Source: Podocnemis expansa (Eukaryota; Chordata; Testudines; Podocnemididae). Taken from it: DNA of 64,000 bases. Both the position numbers and the translations under genes were made by a program. Below the pieces are notes generated by a model. That model did not search any database, was not told where the DNA came from, and saw nothing but the letters and a program-made list of their open reading frames with translations. Location of the stretch: NCBI GenBank assembly GCA_007922195.1, contig ML682005.1, positions 37,488,259-37,552,258 on the forward strand, given 5' to 3'. Shown piece by piece: positions 1-11,831 of this stretch (within the stretch, counting starts at the first letter, position 1; every line of letters starts with the position of its first letter).

Positions 1-1386
1 ACATTGAGCCATTGATTCCTACTCGCTGAAACCGTTGATCTAGCCAGTTTTCTGTCCACCTTACAGTCCACACATCTAACCCATACTGCCTTAAGCTGCC
101 GATGAGAATGCTGTGGGAAACCGTATCAAAAGCCTTGCTAAAGTCGAGGAATAACACGTCAATGGCTCTTCCCACATCCACACATCCAGTCATCATAAAA
201 GGCAATGAGGTTGGTCAAGCATGATTTACCCTTGGTGAATCCATGCAGACTGTTCCTGATCACTCTATTTTCCTCCAAGTGTTTCAAGATGGATTCTTTG
301 AGAACCTGCTCCATGATTTTTCCAGGGATTGAGGTGAGGCTGACAGGTCTGTAATTCCCCAGATCCTCCTTCTTCCCTTTCTTGAAGATAAGTACTATAT
401 TTGCTTTTTTCCAGTCCTCTGGCACCTCCCCCATTCACCAAGAGATTTCAGGGATAATGGCCAGTGGTACTGCTATCTCATCGGCCAACACTCTCAGCAC
501 CCTCAGATGCAGTTCATCCAGCCACATAGACTTGTGCACATCCAACTTTTATAAGTAGTCCCTAACCTGGTCTTCCATCACCAAGGGCCTCTCTTCTTCT
601 CTCCAATCTGCCATACCCTGTGTAGTGGGCTGGGAGCTGGCCCTGCCTGTGAAAACTGAAGTAAAAAAAAACCATCGAGCACTTCAGCCTTTTCTGCATT
701 CTCCACCACAAGGATACCTGCCCCATTCAGTCAGGTGCCTACGCTCTCCCTGATCTTCTTCTTGTTATTGACATACTTGTAGAACCCCTTCCTGTTATCC
801 TTCACATCCCTTGCTAGCTGCAGCTCCAATTGTCCTTTGGCCCTTCTGATCTTATCCCTGCAGTCCCAAGCAATATTTTTGTATGCCTCCCTAGTCACCT
901 GTCCAAGCTTTCACTTCTTGTAAGCCTCCTTTTTATATTTCAGCTCACCACAGAGTTCTCTGTTAAGCCACACTGAGCACCTTCCAGATTTGCTGTTCTT
1001 TCTGCTTGTTGGAATGGCATCTTCCTGTGCCCTTAGCAGGGTTTCTTTAAAATATAGCCAGCTTTCCTGGATGCCTTTCCCCTTGAGATTAGCCTCCGAA
1101 GGGATCCTGCCCATCAGTTTCCTGAGTGAGCCCAAATCAGCTTTTCTGAAGTCCAGGGTCTGATTTTGCTTCTTTCCTTTTTTCCATTAATCAGCATCTT
1201 GAATTCTACCATCTGATGGTCATTGCTGCTCAGGTTGCCTTTCACTTCTACCTCCCCAATCAAATCTCTGTTTGTGAGCAGCAGGTTTAGAGGTGCAAGG
1301 TCGCTAGTTGGTTCCTCCAGCATTTGTCCTAGGAAGTTGTCCTCAAGACAGGGAAGCTGAAGTCTCATGAAAAACAGGGTTCCCAA
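1..1386 (-). pseudogene. CR1 LINE ORF2 fragment (endonuclease end to RT), broken
   Basis: Minus-strand remnant of a CR1 non-LTR retrotransposon polyprotein. From the right, 1114-1386 encodes the end of the endonuclease domain (LLLTNRDLIGEVEVKG, then a SNDHQMVEF block). 911-1135 encodes the linker (LRKLMGRIPSEANLKGKG, then WLNRELCGELKYKKEAYKK). 159-434 encodes the start of the reverse transcriptase ([39 protein letters not shown]). Positions 1-160 continue with RT motif A (LDFSKAFDTVSHSIL). The parts lie in different frames, so at least two frameshifts separate them. The copy starts inside the endonuclease, as expected of a 5'-truncated LINE, and runs off the left edge, so the YxDD motif and 3' end are not in view. 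The family call rests on the order and wording of these blocks. Confidence 0.93.
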
Positions 1387-4300
1387 ACATACATTTTATT
1401 TTTTATTGACATGAAGATCTGAAATTGATTTTTTTTAACTTACATTTTAAATTCTTTCCTGACATCACTAAAAACACCATAAGCAACACAGGAATGTCAC
1501 AAAAGTGTGTACCCACTCCTCATATTTTGTACACAGTTATTTGGAATTCTGGAATTTTTTAGATGCAGATAATTGATCAATCAGGTTCTTTGTGCATGTG
1601 CAATAATAGAAATGCTAAAGTCATAATCAGTGTAGTTTCATGATCCAAGAAGTGATTCTGAACTATGACAATCAATGCCAAAATGTAATATATTTTATTT
1701 CCACCCAATTTTACAGACATCTTCATTTATTTAGAGATTGACTGACGTGTTGAAATTGTACATTTTTTTACCATCTGTAAATTTACAGATTGCTGCTAAC
1801 CCTGTTGAGAAGAAATTTCACAAGATCCACCATAAAACAAATGATGTCATGACTGACAGAAAATCTGATAAGATCAGTGATTTGTTTGATTCTGACCACT
1901 AAATGTTGAAACAGTTGACAAGAATTCAAGTATCAAATCTAACTCCTATTCCTAATGTGGCTTCAAACTCAAACATAAGCATTAGCCTAATGCAGACACT
2001 AATCTAAACATGGCCTCATTGGCCAATCAGTGCTTACAAAACTATATTATCTGATATGCTGTTTAATTGTGATCAGTATAGTATATGCCAGGCAACAAAA
2101 CATCTGATACATTTGGTATAAGGCAAAAAGCAATTTAGTAAAGATCATATTTTTAAACAAGTACTAGCAGAAGTTTTCACAGTGAAAAGCACTGAGGTCT
2201 GTCCTACAGATTGCCAGCCACTGAGGTCTTTCTGAAACAAACTATCAGATTGGTCCCATTATTTCAAATATTTTTAAAATAGGAAAAAGGTAATACATTT
2301 CAAGTGTCATATTTTTATGTTTCACAAATGCTGTCCAGTAATCTTCCACAATACCAGATGTTTCCTTAAACAATACAATTAGGCTCGTGCAGTGGAACAT
2401 ATGAAAGGATTAATTTCAGTGTTTTAAGAAAGAGAGGATAGAGCAAGATATTTTTATATTGCCCTACAAAAAAGTACATTGGTTCAGAACAACACATTCT
2501 CTTTGCCATGCATGAGTTGCTCTAACAGTGGTTGCTTGACAGAATGATACCAGAAGACAGAAAATGATCAATGCATAGTGCCCCTGCTGGTGCAAAAACA
2601 GATTCAGTGGCACAAGGGTTTCTACAGTCACTCCACCAGAGATGATGCAGCTATCAGTGCAGTAACAGTACGGACAAAGCTGACTGTGGAGGCCACAAAG
2701 TCAAGACATATCACCTGGGAAGCCTCTGTCAGAGAAGCTTCTAGAGAGACCCCACCACAGCTTAAAATGATCCTTCACTAGCAAGATCTCCTGTGGAGAA
2801 GAGTGGTGCAAATGCCATTTGTACTTCTTTGAGGGTGAATCCTCCTTAGGGTCCACAGCATAGGGGAGAACAGATCATATTGATAGCTCACTTCATATTG
2901 TATAGATATAATAAAGATCAGTCTGGATCTGAAGTTGATCTCTTATAGACAAATTCTGGTCCAATGAAGTCAATGGCAAAACTTCCTTTGACAGTCAGTG
3001 GTAGTAGGACTGCATGCTAAGTACCAAAAGAGAAGAAAATTCAAATCAAAATAATCTCTGATTTGGAGTGTTCAGTCTCCTGTAATGATACTCAGTAGAG
3101 GTGAAGTAAATGGCAAGTACTAATCCCAAGAAGAGAAGAAAACATGTCCAAATACTGCACTCAAGAAAGAATTTCCCTGAAAGACTACCAGTGCTTAGAT
3201 CACGAAGAGGAAACTGGTGAACTCTCTCTTTTCTGTTCTGGGCTTCATCAGTTTCTCTTGCTTTAATATTTTCCTAGCAGTTTCTCTGTTTATTTAACTT
3301 AGCAGAAAATGTTAGTTTTTACTGTTGCATGGCCTGTTCCAATTAGTGGTGGAGCTGAAGGTGGGAGAGAAGAGAAGAATAGTGTAGCATTCACTCTCTC
3401 TCCCTTGGAGGGATAGATTCATTCCACTAGGTCTACATGGCATGAGTGGAAAGAAAAGGATTTGGAAGTGGGATTCTTTGTACGGGAGTTAATTTTTTAG
3501 ATACAGCCTTAACATGAACTTCTTATAGGATAACTACATCCCCTGTGCCTCAAATATGGACCCTGATCCTGTGCACTACATAGGCTCCCTTCAAATCTTG
3601 TCCTGAAAGTCTCAGTTTTTCTTTTGCTTTTTCCACTCCAATTGCCACACCAGCACCATTGTGTCATATCTATTTACCTGATTTTGTTTCCTGGGTTCTT
3701 AGTTTAATAGCTATCCAGGTATCTATGTAAATAGAGGAGTTGGAGCAGAAATCTGTTTTCTGTATCCTAAACATTTAAATAATAATGGACCTGATGCCCT
3801 GTTGTCCCACACTTTGCATAATCAGTCACAGTCAGGGTCAGGTGGGTGTAAAATGATCTCAGTCAGAGTGATAGGATTTTACACCCACTTTACCTTGGGG
3901 GAGGGCAATGGCAAATCAGACCAGATGAGTCTACACCCTGAATGGTTGAGTGGGGCCAGCCCTGTGAGTCAATACAAGATGGCAGTTGCAGAGTGAATAG
4001 TACATGGGGCTCAGAAGTTTCCTCATGCTCTTTTTGTTGCCCTTTTTTTTTTTAACAGCATAATTGACAGTTCAGGTTTTGCTGCTTTTGTATACACAAC
4101 ACATTCACTTTAATACAACCACACACTATATTCTAGCCCTGTTTAAACAAAACACAGTGAGAAGGCAGTAATGGCCTCTGCATATAAAGTAGACCTGTCA
4201 TGATTTCTCACTATTCCGTCCATCCTCCCCTTTTCATCCCATTGTTTACTGTCATCCTTTGCTGTGTTATGCCTCAGATTGTAAGATTCCTAAGGCAGGG

Positions 4301-4435
4301 GATAGTAATTTATTTGTTTTTTAAAGTGCCATGCACAGTTGTGTTGCATGGACCAGGTCCTCAGTTGGCATATACTGACGCAGTTCCACGGACATCAGCA
4401 CAGAGGAGAATCAGGTTCTGTGACTTCAGCATTAG
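1387..4435. other. AT-rich stretch without a recognised gene
   Basis: No coding signal stands out and the ORFs are short. Two weak foldback traces resemble the dispersed turtle palindromes. One lies near 2950-3010, with 'gaagtcaatggc' facing 'gacagtcagtgg'. The other lies near 3845-3890, with 'gggtgtaaaatg' facing 'ttttacaccc'. A decayed relative of the TCAGATCCTCAGCTGG foldback may lie at 4350-4430. Confidence 0.5.
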
Positions 4436-4509
4436 TGGGTCAGATCCTCAGCTGGTGTAAATCAGCAAAGCTCCATATGATGATTTACACCAGATGAGGA
4501 CCTGACCCA
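4436..4509. repeat. Short palindromic MITE, TGGGTCAGATCCTCAGCTGG type
   Basis: A 74-bp foldback. The left arm TGGGTCAGATCCTCAGCTGG faces a right arm ending CCAGATGAGGACCTGACCCA, and the middle has GTGTAAATC facing GATTTACAC. The flanks share TTA, offset by one base. A second, more decayed copy is at 50247-50333. The element encodes nothing and its transposase source is not visible. Confidence 0.75.
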
Positions 4510-4918
4510 TTAACACCAAGATTTGATGCTCCGTTGCCTTGTACCTTGTGTTGTGATTTACACCTCTGCAAAGAGAGGATAAAATGTAACCTCCAGTTTA
4601 AAAGGCAAATTCTGTTTGGGTAGTATCTTTATACTCAGTTCTATTCACTTTGCAGAGGTGTAAATAATTATACAAGGCAATGAAGAAGCAGGCTGTCTAG
4701 TCTCTTTCCAATATTAACCCGCTTGCAGGATGCGATTTTGCTCTCCTTTACATCTGACAAATCCCACTGACTTCAGTGAAGTTATTCCTGATTTATACTA
4801 TGTTAGAAAGTAGAGACTGTCTTTATCCCTATCAGAATTGAATAATCCCTTTCATTGATTACTGGGTCATACTTCCTATCAAAACTCCAGCAGAATGGGA
4901 ATCAGATTTTCTATAAAT

Positions 4919-5106
4919 CAGGGGTCTCAAACTCAAATCACCACAAGGGCCACATGAGGACTAGTACATTAGCCCAAGGGCCGCACCATTGAAACCTTTT
5001 CATACAATGATATTGCAAATATCAGTAATGATAGTGTCGTTGCAGGCTGCAGGAAAAAGCTTTAGGGGCCAAATGCGGCCTGCAAGCCACGTGTTTGAGA
5101 TCCCTG
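4919..5106 (+). mobile_element. Non-autonomous hAT-type element, CAGGGGTCTCAAAC family, copy 1
   Basis: The 188-bp element begins CAGGGGTCTCAAACTCAAAT and ends TGTTTGAGATCCCTG, giving short inverted ends. It is flanked by a perfect 8-bp direct duplication CTATAAAT (4911-4918 and 5107-5114). Ends of the CAGGG form with an 8-bp duplication are typical of the hAT superfamily. The copy at 8725-8908 is the same family in the opposite orientation. It has no coding capacity. Confidence 0.9.
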
Positions 5107-5114
5107 CTATAAAT

Positions 5115-5462
5115 GATGCCCTGTTCTCACTCTTGTCTCTAATCAGCAGAAATCCCTACTCTTTTTCACATTGCTGACTTCCAAATGCTTCTCTAGATCT
5201 GCCAGTCTGCTGTGCCCTCAATAAGTTATTTTTAAACTAATTATTTTTTTAGACATGGTTGCAATACCATCCACCTCTTTAGCTGCCTTTTGCAGTTCAT
5301 TTTCTCTTGAATCCATTTGGATATCCACAAGCCTCACCCAATGCTCAAGGCCTTTTAGAACCTTGTCTATGCAAGGGTTAAAAAAGATTTTGTTTTTTAA
5401 ATGTGTATTAGCCAACAGATTTTAAAACTGTGGTGTAGACAGGGTGAGCTGTGTCTTAAAAC
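5115..5462. other. Unassigned stretch between repeats
   Basis: AT-rich sequence with no coding signal or recognised repeat. Confidence 0.5.
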
Positions 5463-5530
5463 ATAGAATCATAGATTTTAGAATTTAAGCCTAGAACGGA
5501 CCACCAGATCATTGAGTCTTCTGTATACAG
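5463..5530 (-). mobile_element. CR1 3' tail fragment (antisense)
   Basis: The stretch starting 'atagaatcatagattttag' and continuing into 'gaacggaccaccagatcatt' is the reverse complement of the CR1 3' terminal region, whose sense end is the 'atgattctatga' repeat. It is a short 5'-truncated copy without coding sequence. Confidence 0.7.
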
Positions 5531-6159
5531 GCCTGCTGAGGGGAGAGAGAGACAAAGGGAGCAATTGCCCAGGGGCCTGGCAATTTAAAAAGGTCTGGGC
5601 ATCTTCTGCCAATGACCCTGCCCACACTTTACCCCCCCTCCAGGCCCTGCCTAGCCCCAAACACTCCTTCCCCTCCCCATTCAGCCTCCCCTCTTCCCCC
5701 CCGATTCTCACTGCTTGGAGAAAGGGGAGTGTGGAAGCAAGAAGAAGGACTGAGTTGGGGGACAAGCTAGTGGTAAGTGAGAAGCTGGGGGGGGGGAGGA
5801 GAAGGAGTCTGGAACAGACCATGGGTGGACTGTGCACAGAGAGCTGCAAGCAGAAGAGGCAGGATAGGACTGTTCCAGCCCAGCTCCAGAAGTTGCTGTT
5901 GGTGAATCTGCATGTATATATCAAAGTCACAAACCTCACCCAGCCCCTGCACACTGAACCCACTAACTGAAATTAGGTGGCTTAGCTGGCTTGCACCTAT
6001 GTACGGTTCACCTAAACCACTTATCACTTGTTAAATTACTACTTGCCCTATCTACACTAGAGTTTTAAAATGTCAGTTGAAATGAGTTACTAACCTTTTA
6101 TCCTAGTGGGGATGTGCTCTTAATGAACTGGAAATTCTTTTTCTGCTCTAGCATTAGAA
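5531..6159. other. GC-rich patch, then unassigned sequence
   Basis: 5531-5880 is rich in C and purine runs (poly-C near 5630-5705, poly-G near 5787-5797). Its start, CAGGCCTGCTGAGGGG followed by 'ggcaatttaaaa', looks like one end of a GC-rich hAT-type repeat, but I could not find a matching right end. ORFs of 152 and 161 aa here overlap on opposite strands, are low in complexity, and match no family I recognise. From about 5880 to 6159 the sequence is ordinary. Confidence 0.4.
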
Positions 6160-6570
6160 AAGCGGTGGCCAAACTTATGGAACTCAAGAGCCACACAAGT
6201 TGATTATTAAACCTTTGAGAGCCACACTGAGGCATATAGCCTTATACTTTTACCTACTCCAAAATTACTAAGTTTAAAATTCATTGCACACTTCAATTTT
6301 ATCATAAAAAAGGACAAAAACTGATCCTACTAATGTCAGATTCTAATAATTATTTAAGGTTACCATGAAAACTAGGTCTATACAGTAAAAACTTAGCTGC
6401 TGCCTGATGTAGAAGACTGTAGGCTAGTGGAGAGTTTAAAATCCTGACCATGCTGCACTTCTCTCCACTGGGCTGCTTTCCTAAATTGATTTGCTGACAT
6501 TCTTCCAGGAGCCACAGTTTTTCAGTCAAGAGCCAAGTGTGGCTCCTGAGGCGCAGCTTGGCCACACCTG
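6160..6570 (+). mobile_element. Non-autonomous hAT-type element, GGTGGCCAAACTT family, copy 1
   Basis: This is a 411-bp element. It opens with a decayed CAGGGGTGGCC end ('aagcggtggccaaactt') followed by 'gagccacacaagttgatt', and closes with 'agcttggccacacctg'. The flanks are CATTAGAA (6152-6159) and CATTAGAG (6571-6578), an 8-bp duplication with one mismatch. The copy at 9336-9522 shares both ends but lacks much of the middle. Confidence 0.88.
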
Positions 6571-6578
6571 CATTAGAG

Positions 6579-7925
6579 AATACTTTTATATTGTCATACT
6601 TTGCAATCAGGGCCTGATTCAAAGTCCCTGAAGTCAAATGAAAGACTCCCCCACATACAATTTCAAAAGTGACTAGTGATCTTGGATGATTCTGTTTCTG
6701 AGTGCTCAGCTTGAGGCCCCATTCCATTGCTTTTCAGCATCTGCTGGGCCTCTTTACTTTCTCACGTTGGACAGCCAAAACTGAGGCACCTGAAATCATT
6801 TGGCACTTTTGGCCCAACTGATCTCAGTGGGAGTTGGGTCAGGCTGTATTTGTGTTCATCAGATTATTTTTAAGTGTTCCCATAACATCTCCCTACAAAA
6901 TGAAGGATGCACAAGAAAGTGGCTGGGTGAGCATTTTCATCCATGGAGATCTGGCTTTCAGGATGTCCATTGCATTGTTCAGCTTTCTTCTGATATATTT
7001 AAAACTCTGGCACACTATCTTTTTACAAGTCTTCCATTCAACATTCATGGTCCAAATAATGGAAATTCCTATAGGCCACATCAGAGCCAGACCCTGCTTC
7101 ACATTTTTATGTATGTTTAATAAAATGTATCTATTACCTTTTGATCAAAAACTATCCCACATTCACTGACATCAGCAAAACAAAATAAAAGACAAAACGC
7201 ACAAAAAACAATTGCAGTAGTAATCCCAAATATGCAACACTTAATCTTTTCCTGTTCCTCCCTGTTTCCTTAGTAACTTACTCTTTACTCAGTTAAGGCC
7301 TTTTCCCTTTGTTCTTCTGCTTTTCTTTCCTTTCTTTCTTGCTGCTTCTCCCTCCTTCTTTTCCCCTCCCCCATTTATACTTAACCTTCTGTTTCTCTTT
7401 GGTGTCCTGGCAGGAAGGATATAATGCAATGCTGCTATGGAGTGACAAAAGTAAATATGTAGCTCTGAGTGAGTGCAACAGGGCTGAACAGCCCTTTTGC
7501 AATATGATACCAAGTAACATGCTGCTCCTTCTAGAGATAGTTTCATGAATGCTAACCAGACTTGCAGCTCCATAGTTTTTAAAGATCTGTGCTTTTACTT
7601 TTATTGTTTTTCTCTTTTACTTTGTACAGCAGTCCTTTTATCTGGATGGATTCTTGAATTACTTTGCAGTCTGAATCTAAAATGGGAATAAACAGAGACT
7701 GGTTAAAATGTCAGATATTCTCATCTTTTAAATTTCCATGTATTTTTCCATATGTCAGAAGAAAAAGAAAAAACAGATAATTTATGCATGGTGAAGTCAC
7801 ACATACAGATGCAGGGAAAATTCAAAAGCTAAATTCTTCTGATTTAAGCATTCCATACAGTATGCATTCTCTTTATACAACTGCTCACCTTATGTGGGTT
7901 TTTAAACTTCACCAAAGAAAATCAT
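6579..7925. other. Unassigned stretch with a pyrimidine-rich tract
   Basis: No gene is recognised. 7300-7375 is a long pyrimidine-rich tract (tttctttccttt, then cccctccccc) that creates overlapping low-complexity ORFs on both strands. A weak 'gggcctgattcaaagtccctgaa' foldback remnant lies near 6607-6650. Confidence 0.45.
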
Positions 7926-8040
7926 TATGGGCAAAAATTTCAAAAGTACCTACATGAGGTAGGAGCTAAAATCACATTGAAAGTAAATGGAATTCAAGCA
8001 CCTAAAACTTGAGGCACCCCAAAATAACTGGTCAGTTCTG
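7926..8040. repeat. Foldback repeat related to the 8284 palindrome
   Basis: The arms 'aaaatttcaaaagtacctac' and 'caagcacctaaaacttgagg' flank a centre with 'attgaaagtaaatggaatt'. This wording is shared with the palindrome at 8284-8533. The boundaries are approximate and the copy is decayed. Confidence 0.4.
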
Positions 8041-8283
8041 AACATTTAGCAATCCCTAGTGTGCATTGCTGTTGCAACCTTCACTATTACATCTTCCAAG
8101 TGCAGGTGATTTTTACATGCACACTGAAGATTACATTATGATGACTGGGAGTTGTTTTGTGTTTTTGCACTAGACCTGTTAAATATGACTTTAAATATTT
8201 CACAGAAACATAACTTAAAATTTGTTATATGTAGTTTATATTTTAAAAGCATAGGCCAAAATTGCAAAAGTGCTTAGGTAACA

Positions 8284-8533
8284 GGGACCCAGCTTTTTAA
8301 AGGTATTTAAAAATTGCTGTTTTCAGCATTGCAACACCTTGCTGATTTAGGAGTCTTATTCTCATTTTCAAAAGGGATTTAGGCACTGAAGAGCCTAAAT
8401 CCCATTGACTATCAATGGGATGCCATCTCCTAAGAGCCTAAATCTCTTTTGATAATGAAATTAGGTTCCTATACGTGTTAGTCATTGCAACACTGAACTC
8501 CAGAAAACCTAAATACCTTTAAAAATCTGGGCC
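8284..8533. repeat. Long palindromic MITE (250 bp), nested inverted arms
   Basis: The outer arms are GGGACCCAGCTTTTTAAAGG, continuing 'tatttaa', against 'taaatacctttaaaaatctgggcc'. Inside is a second inverted pair: 'aggagtcttattctcatttt' with 'caaaagggatttaggc', against 'gcctaaatctcttttgataa' with 'tgaaattaggttcct'. The centre is 'atcccattgactatcaatgggat'. The element could fold end to end. A short deletion form sits at 11599-11672 inside a CORE-SINE. I could not define a clear target duplication. Confidence 0.7.
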
Positions 8534-8724
8534 TTGGACCATAAATCCCATTGAAAACCAATTATTGAGTTTATTGGTGCAGGATTAGTCCCTTTCATGA
8601 TTGCTTAATAGGGGGTGGGGGTTCTATTTAGTTTCTTGGGGATTCCTTTGGGAATTTTTTAAAAAGAAAATGTCCTTAATGCAGTATAAGCACCTTTATA
8701 TTAAGGCAACATAGGGCTTTACAA

Positions 8725-8908
8725 AAGAGGTCTCAAACATGCAGCCCATGGTCTGCATGTGGTCCCTAAAGCTATTTCCTGTGGCCCGCAATGACACTAC
8801 TGTTACTGATATTTGCAACATCATTACATGAAGTGGTTTCAGTGGTGCGGCCCTTGGACTGTACTAGCCTTATTCAGTCTTTGTGGTGATTTGAGTTTGA
8901 GACTGCTG
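8725..8908 (-). mobile_element. Non-autonomous hAT-type element, CAGGGGTCTCAAAC family, copy 2 (inverted)
   Basis: This 184-bp copy is in reverse orientation to 4919-5106. Its right end read in reverse gives 'cagcagtctcaaactcaaat', and its left end is 'aagaggtctcaaac'. The flanks are CTTTACAA (8717-8724) and CTTTACAC (8909-8916), an 8-bp duplication with one mismatch. Confidence 0.85.
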
Positions 8909-9074
8909 CTTTACACCATCAGATATCTTTACAAATTGGTAATGTCCCAATGCACATTAACTCATCAAGCTTCATTATGCTTGCAGCCCTTTCAGTTCCT
9001 TATGATGACAGCCCATTAAAAACAGAAATTCCATCATTGTACAAAATTACTCATTAAAATATGATTCAACAATT

Positions 9075-9170
9075 ATCATACAGTGGTAGAACTGGGAGAG
9101 ACTTCAAGGGGTCATGTAGTTCAGTCTCCTGCACTCAAGGCAGGACCAAGCATTTATTATTTTTCAAATA
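9075..9170 (-). mobile_element. CR1 3' tail fragment (antisense)
   Basis: 'gtggtagaactgggagagac', then 'ttcaaggggtcatgtagttc', then 'ctcaaggcaggaccaagc' is the reverse complement of a CR1 3' untranslated end. Compare the sense tail at 13690-13728. It is non-coding. Confidence 0.7.
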
Positions 9171-9335
9171 CAACCTCCACCCCCAAAGTAAAAAAAGTTG
9201 TCTTACCATAAGATAAAATAGTAAAGAGGAGTTTGGTGAAGTAAAAAAAGATCTAGAGCTGTTCTGGAATGAGTGTGAGAGGAACTCTCACATGTAGAGT
9301 GGAGAGTTAGAAGAAGATATACATACCATCTAAGG

Positions 9336-9522
9336 CAGGGGTGGCCAAACTTATGGAACTCGAGAGCCACACAAGTTGATTATTAAACCTTCAAGAGCTG
9401 CACTGAGGCATATAGTCATATATTTTTACCTACTAAGTTGATTTGCTGATATTCTTTTGCGAGCCACACTTTTTCATTCAAGAGCCACATGTGGCTTCCA
9501 AGCCACAGTGTGGCCACGCCTG
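9336..9522 (+). mobile_element. Non-autonomous hAT-type element, GGTGGCCAAACTT family, copy 2
   Basis: The 187-bp element starts CAGGGGTGGCCAAACTTATG and ends CAGTGTGGCCACGCCTG. The flanks ATCTAAGG (9328-9335) and GTCTAAGA (9523-9530) match at six of eight positions. It is an internally shortened relative of 6160-6570: the two share the first ~95 and last ~85 bases. Confidence 0.88.
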
Positions 9523-9847
9523 GTCTAAGACCTTGATCTTGGAATGGGAACTGTGTAGGCAGTCTAATGTGTATGTGGATCCTTTTGCAGAACTCAGGCC
9601 TGACAGAAGAAGCTAAATATATGGGTTGCCCTGGGAAGCATGGAGAGAGGATTAACACTGAGATACACACTTTTGTTTCCTGGTTCAATTCTGGTGGGCA
9701 TCGTGACAGCAGTAAGCTTTAAAAAGGGACCTGAATGAGAAAGTGGCAGCTTTGCAAACCAGATATACCATGCACAGGGAACAACATGGAGAAAGGCATT
9801 GAAATGGAAGTGGGAACAAAAAGAAATGGATCAGTGAGACTGATATT

Positions 9848-10350
9848 TCATAGATTTCAAGGTTAGAAGGGACCATTATAATGATTTAGTTTGCCCTCCT
9901 GTATGGCACAAGCCGTAGAACTCCATCCCCCCACCACCAAATTTGTAGACCAGATCTTTTAGAATAACACCCACTCCTGAATTAAAAATAACGAGTGATG
10001 GAAAATCCACCATGAGCTTGGTAACTGTTTGAGTGGTTAATTGTCTTCACTGCTAAAAATGTATGCCTAATTTCTAGGCTATATACATCTAGCTCCAATT
10101 GCCATCCATTGGATCATGTTCTTCCTTTCTCTTCTACACAGAAGATTCCATTATGAAATATTTGTTCCCAGGAAGGTACTTGCAGCCGGTAATTAAGTCA
10201 CCCCTTAATCTTCTCTCTGTTAAACTAAATAGATTGCGATCCTTGAGTCTACCACAATAAGGCATGTTTTCTAATTCTTTAATAAGTCTCTTGACTCTTC
10301 CCTAAACCCTCTTCAGTTTATCAGCACCTTTCTTGGACTGTGGCTAGTGG
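9848..10350 (-). mobile_element. CR1 LINE 3' end, chelonian type (antisense)
   Basis: About 500 bp reads as the antisense of a CR1 3' region. It begins 'catagatttcaaggttagaa', 'gggaccattataatgattta', 'cctcctgtat', and runs through 'gagcttggtaactgtttgag' to 'aagtcaccccttaatcttct'. It ends around 'cctcttcagtttatcagcac'. The last part corresponds to the C-terminal end of ORF2, also broken. The wording is close to turtle CR1 and is one of the best clues to the organism. Confidence 0.88.
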
Positions 10351-11518
10351 TGTTTTTTGCACCAAGTTTAAAACCAGTTCCAGCTAATATGGTTTAAACA
10401 TGGGTTGCCCAGCCATTACCGACATGTTTGCAAAGGCAGGATGATTGTAATCTGTAGCTTATCACATCCAAACACCAGACTTTTGGTGCTAGTGTGGAAG
10501 CAAGGAGGCGGTTCAGATCAATTATTCTAGTTTCAGGTCACTGCTTCTCTATGATAACACCCACAGGGGAAAAACCAATTTTAGCTAGGAAGTTCATAGA
10601 ATTTAGAGAGTAACACACACAGTTAATTTTAAACTAAGAAAAAAAAGTTAAAATACTGTTATGATATAAAAAAAAACCTTCCTTCAATTGATTCATTAGT
10701 TTACATATCATAACAAGGACTTTGTGCTTTTGGGTAAGGTTAGAGCCTAGAGGACATACTGCAGATATGTCCTTCGACAATCTGAATTTCTTTAATTTGT
10801 CATGCAAACATTAATTCTTTTCAAATACTGTAAAAAATTAGAACATGCAAACACAGTTAGCAGTAATTTTAATTAAAAATAGATTTTCTAGAGGTTTGGT
10901 TTTGTTTTTAAATAAGGAGGGACACTATAGGTATTCTCCACAGATGTTTACCATTTAATGAGAATAACACTTCCCATTACAACAGATTTAATTTGCAGCA
11001 GAATCTTGAAACAACTAGCAAGTAAGTTGAGAGAACCCTGTTCAAAATCAGAAAGCCTAATGTATTTTAACACATTGAATTTTTTTCTTCCAGAAAATGA
11101 CAAGCTTTTCAATATCCTAAATAGAATAACAGCAAGAAAGTCCAAGAGTGATTCCTCTATCCCATACCCCCCTTCCTTTAAACAACTGCATTTAAAAGGT
11201 GCTGCTGGGCTCTCTTCTCACAAAGCAAAAAATAACACAGGCATCTGAGGTCTGGAAGGACTTGATGAGCTGTTGGATGGGTGGATGAGCTGGTTTGCAC
11301 AACACCACTGACAAGAGAAGGAACTGATTGTGCTTTGGGTGGGCCAAATAAACTGTTTGTTTTCCTCCTTTGGCTTAATAAAGCAGACCCCATGAGGAGG
11401 AAAATGTAAGCTGAATCACCAGTTATGTTATGGGGGGGTGTGTGGGTGTGTGTGTGCGCGTGCGTGCGTACGCGCGCGTGCGTGCGTGCGCCTCCAGGGC
11501 CCAGAAGGATGGGAAAGA
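10351..11518. other. Unassigned stretch with a purine-pyrimidine alternating tract
   Basis: The sequence is mostly AT-rich with no recognised gene. 11430-11492 is a GT run passing into GCGT/GCGC repeats (poly-G, gtgtgtgtgcgcgtgcgtgc, acgcgcgcgtgcg), a simple repeat of alternating purines and pyrimidines. Confidence 0.5.
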
Positions 11519-11825
11519 TGTCCAGTGGTTAGGGTGCTAGTCAACATTCAGTTCCCTGTTATCACATAGTTCCTGTGTGACCTTGGGTAGATCACATAGG
11601 GCCAGATTTTTAAAGGTATTTAGGTGCCCAGCTCCCATTAAAGCCAATGGCAGACACCTAAAAATCTGCTCCGTACTCTTTGTGCCTTTGTTCCCAATTT
11701 GTAAAATTGAGATAATAGCACTTCCTTACTTCAGAATAGCACCGTGGAGATAAATGCATTCAAGACTGTCAGAAACTCAGATATTATGGTAATGGGGACC
11801 ATACACAAGTACTATGGATAGATAG
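11519..11825 (+). mobile_element. CORE/MIR-like SINE, split by a palindromic MITE
   Basis: The wording follows MIR/CORE-SINEs: 'ccagtggttagggtgctag', then 'cctgtgtgaccttgggtaga', then 'gtgcctttgttcccaatttg', 'taaaattgagataatagc', and finally 'gtactatggatagatagg'. The middle is interrupted at 11599-11672. The same family occurs at 62575-62790 (+), 26262-26900 (-) and probably 33540-33715 (-). Confidence 0.82.
11599..11672. repeat. Palindromic MITE inside the CORE-SINE
   Basis: The arms GGGCCAGATTTTTAAAGG and 'acacctaaaaatctgctcc' enclose 'cccattaaagccaatgg'. The sequence belongs to the same group as 8284-8533 and interrupts the SINE between 'gtagatcacata' and 'cgtactctttgtgcc'. Confidence 0.65.
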
Positions 11826-11831
11826 GAAAAT

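Noticed and set aside
5478..5970. Overlapping 161- and 152-aa ORFs
   Set aside because: They are on opposite strands of one GC-rich patch, with low complexity, no family resemblance and no splice or promoter context.
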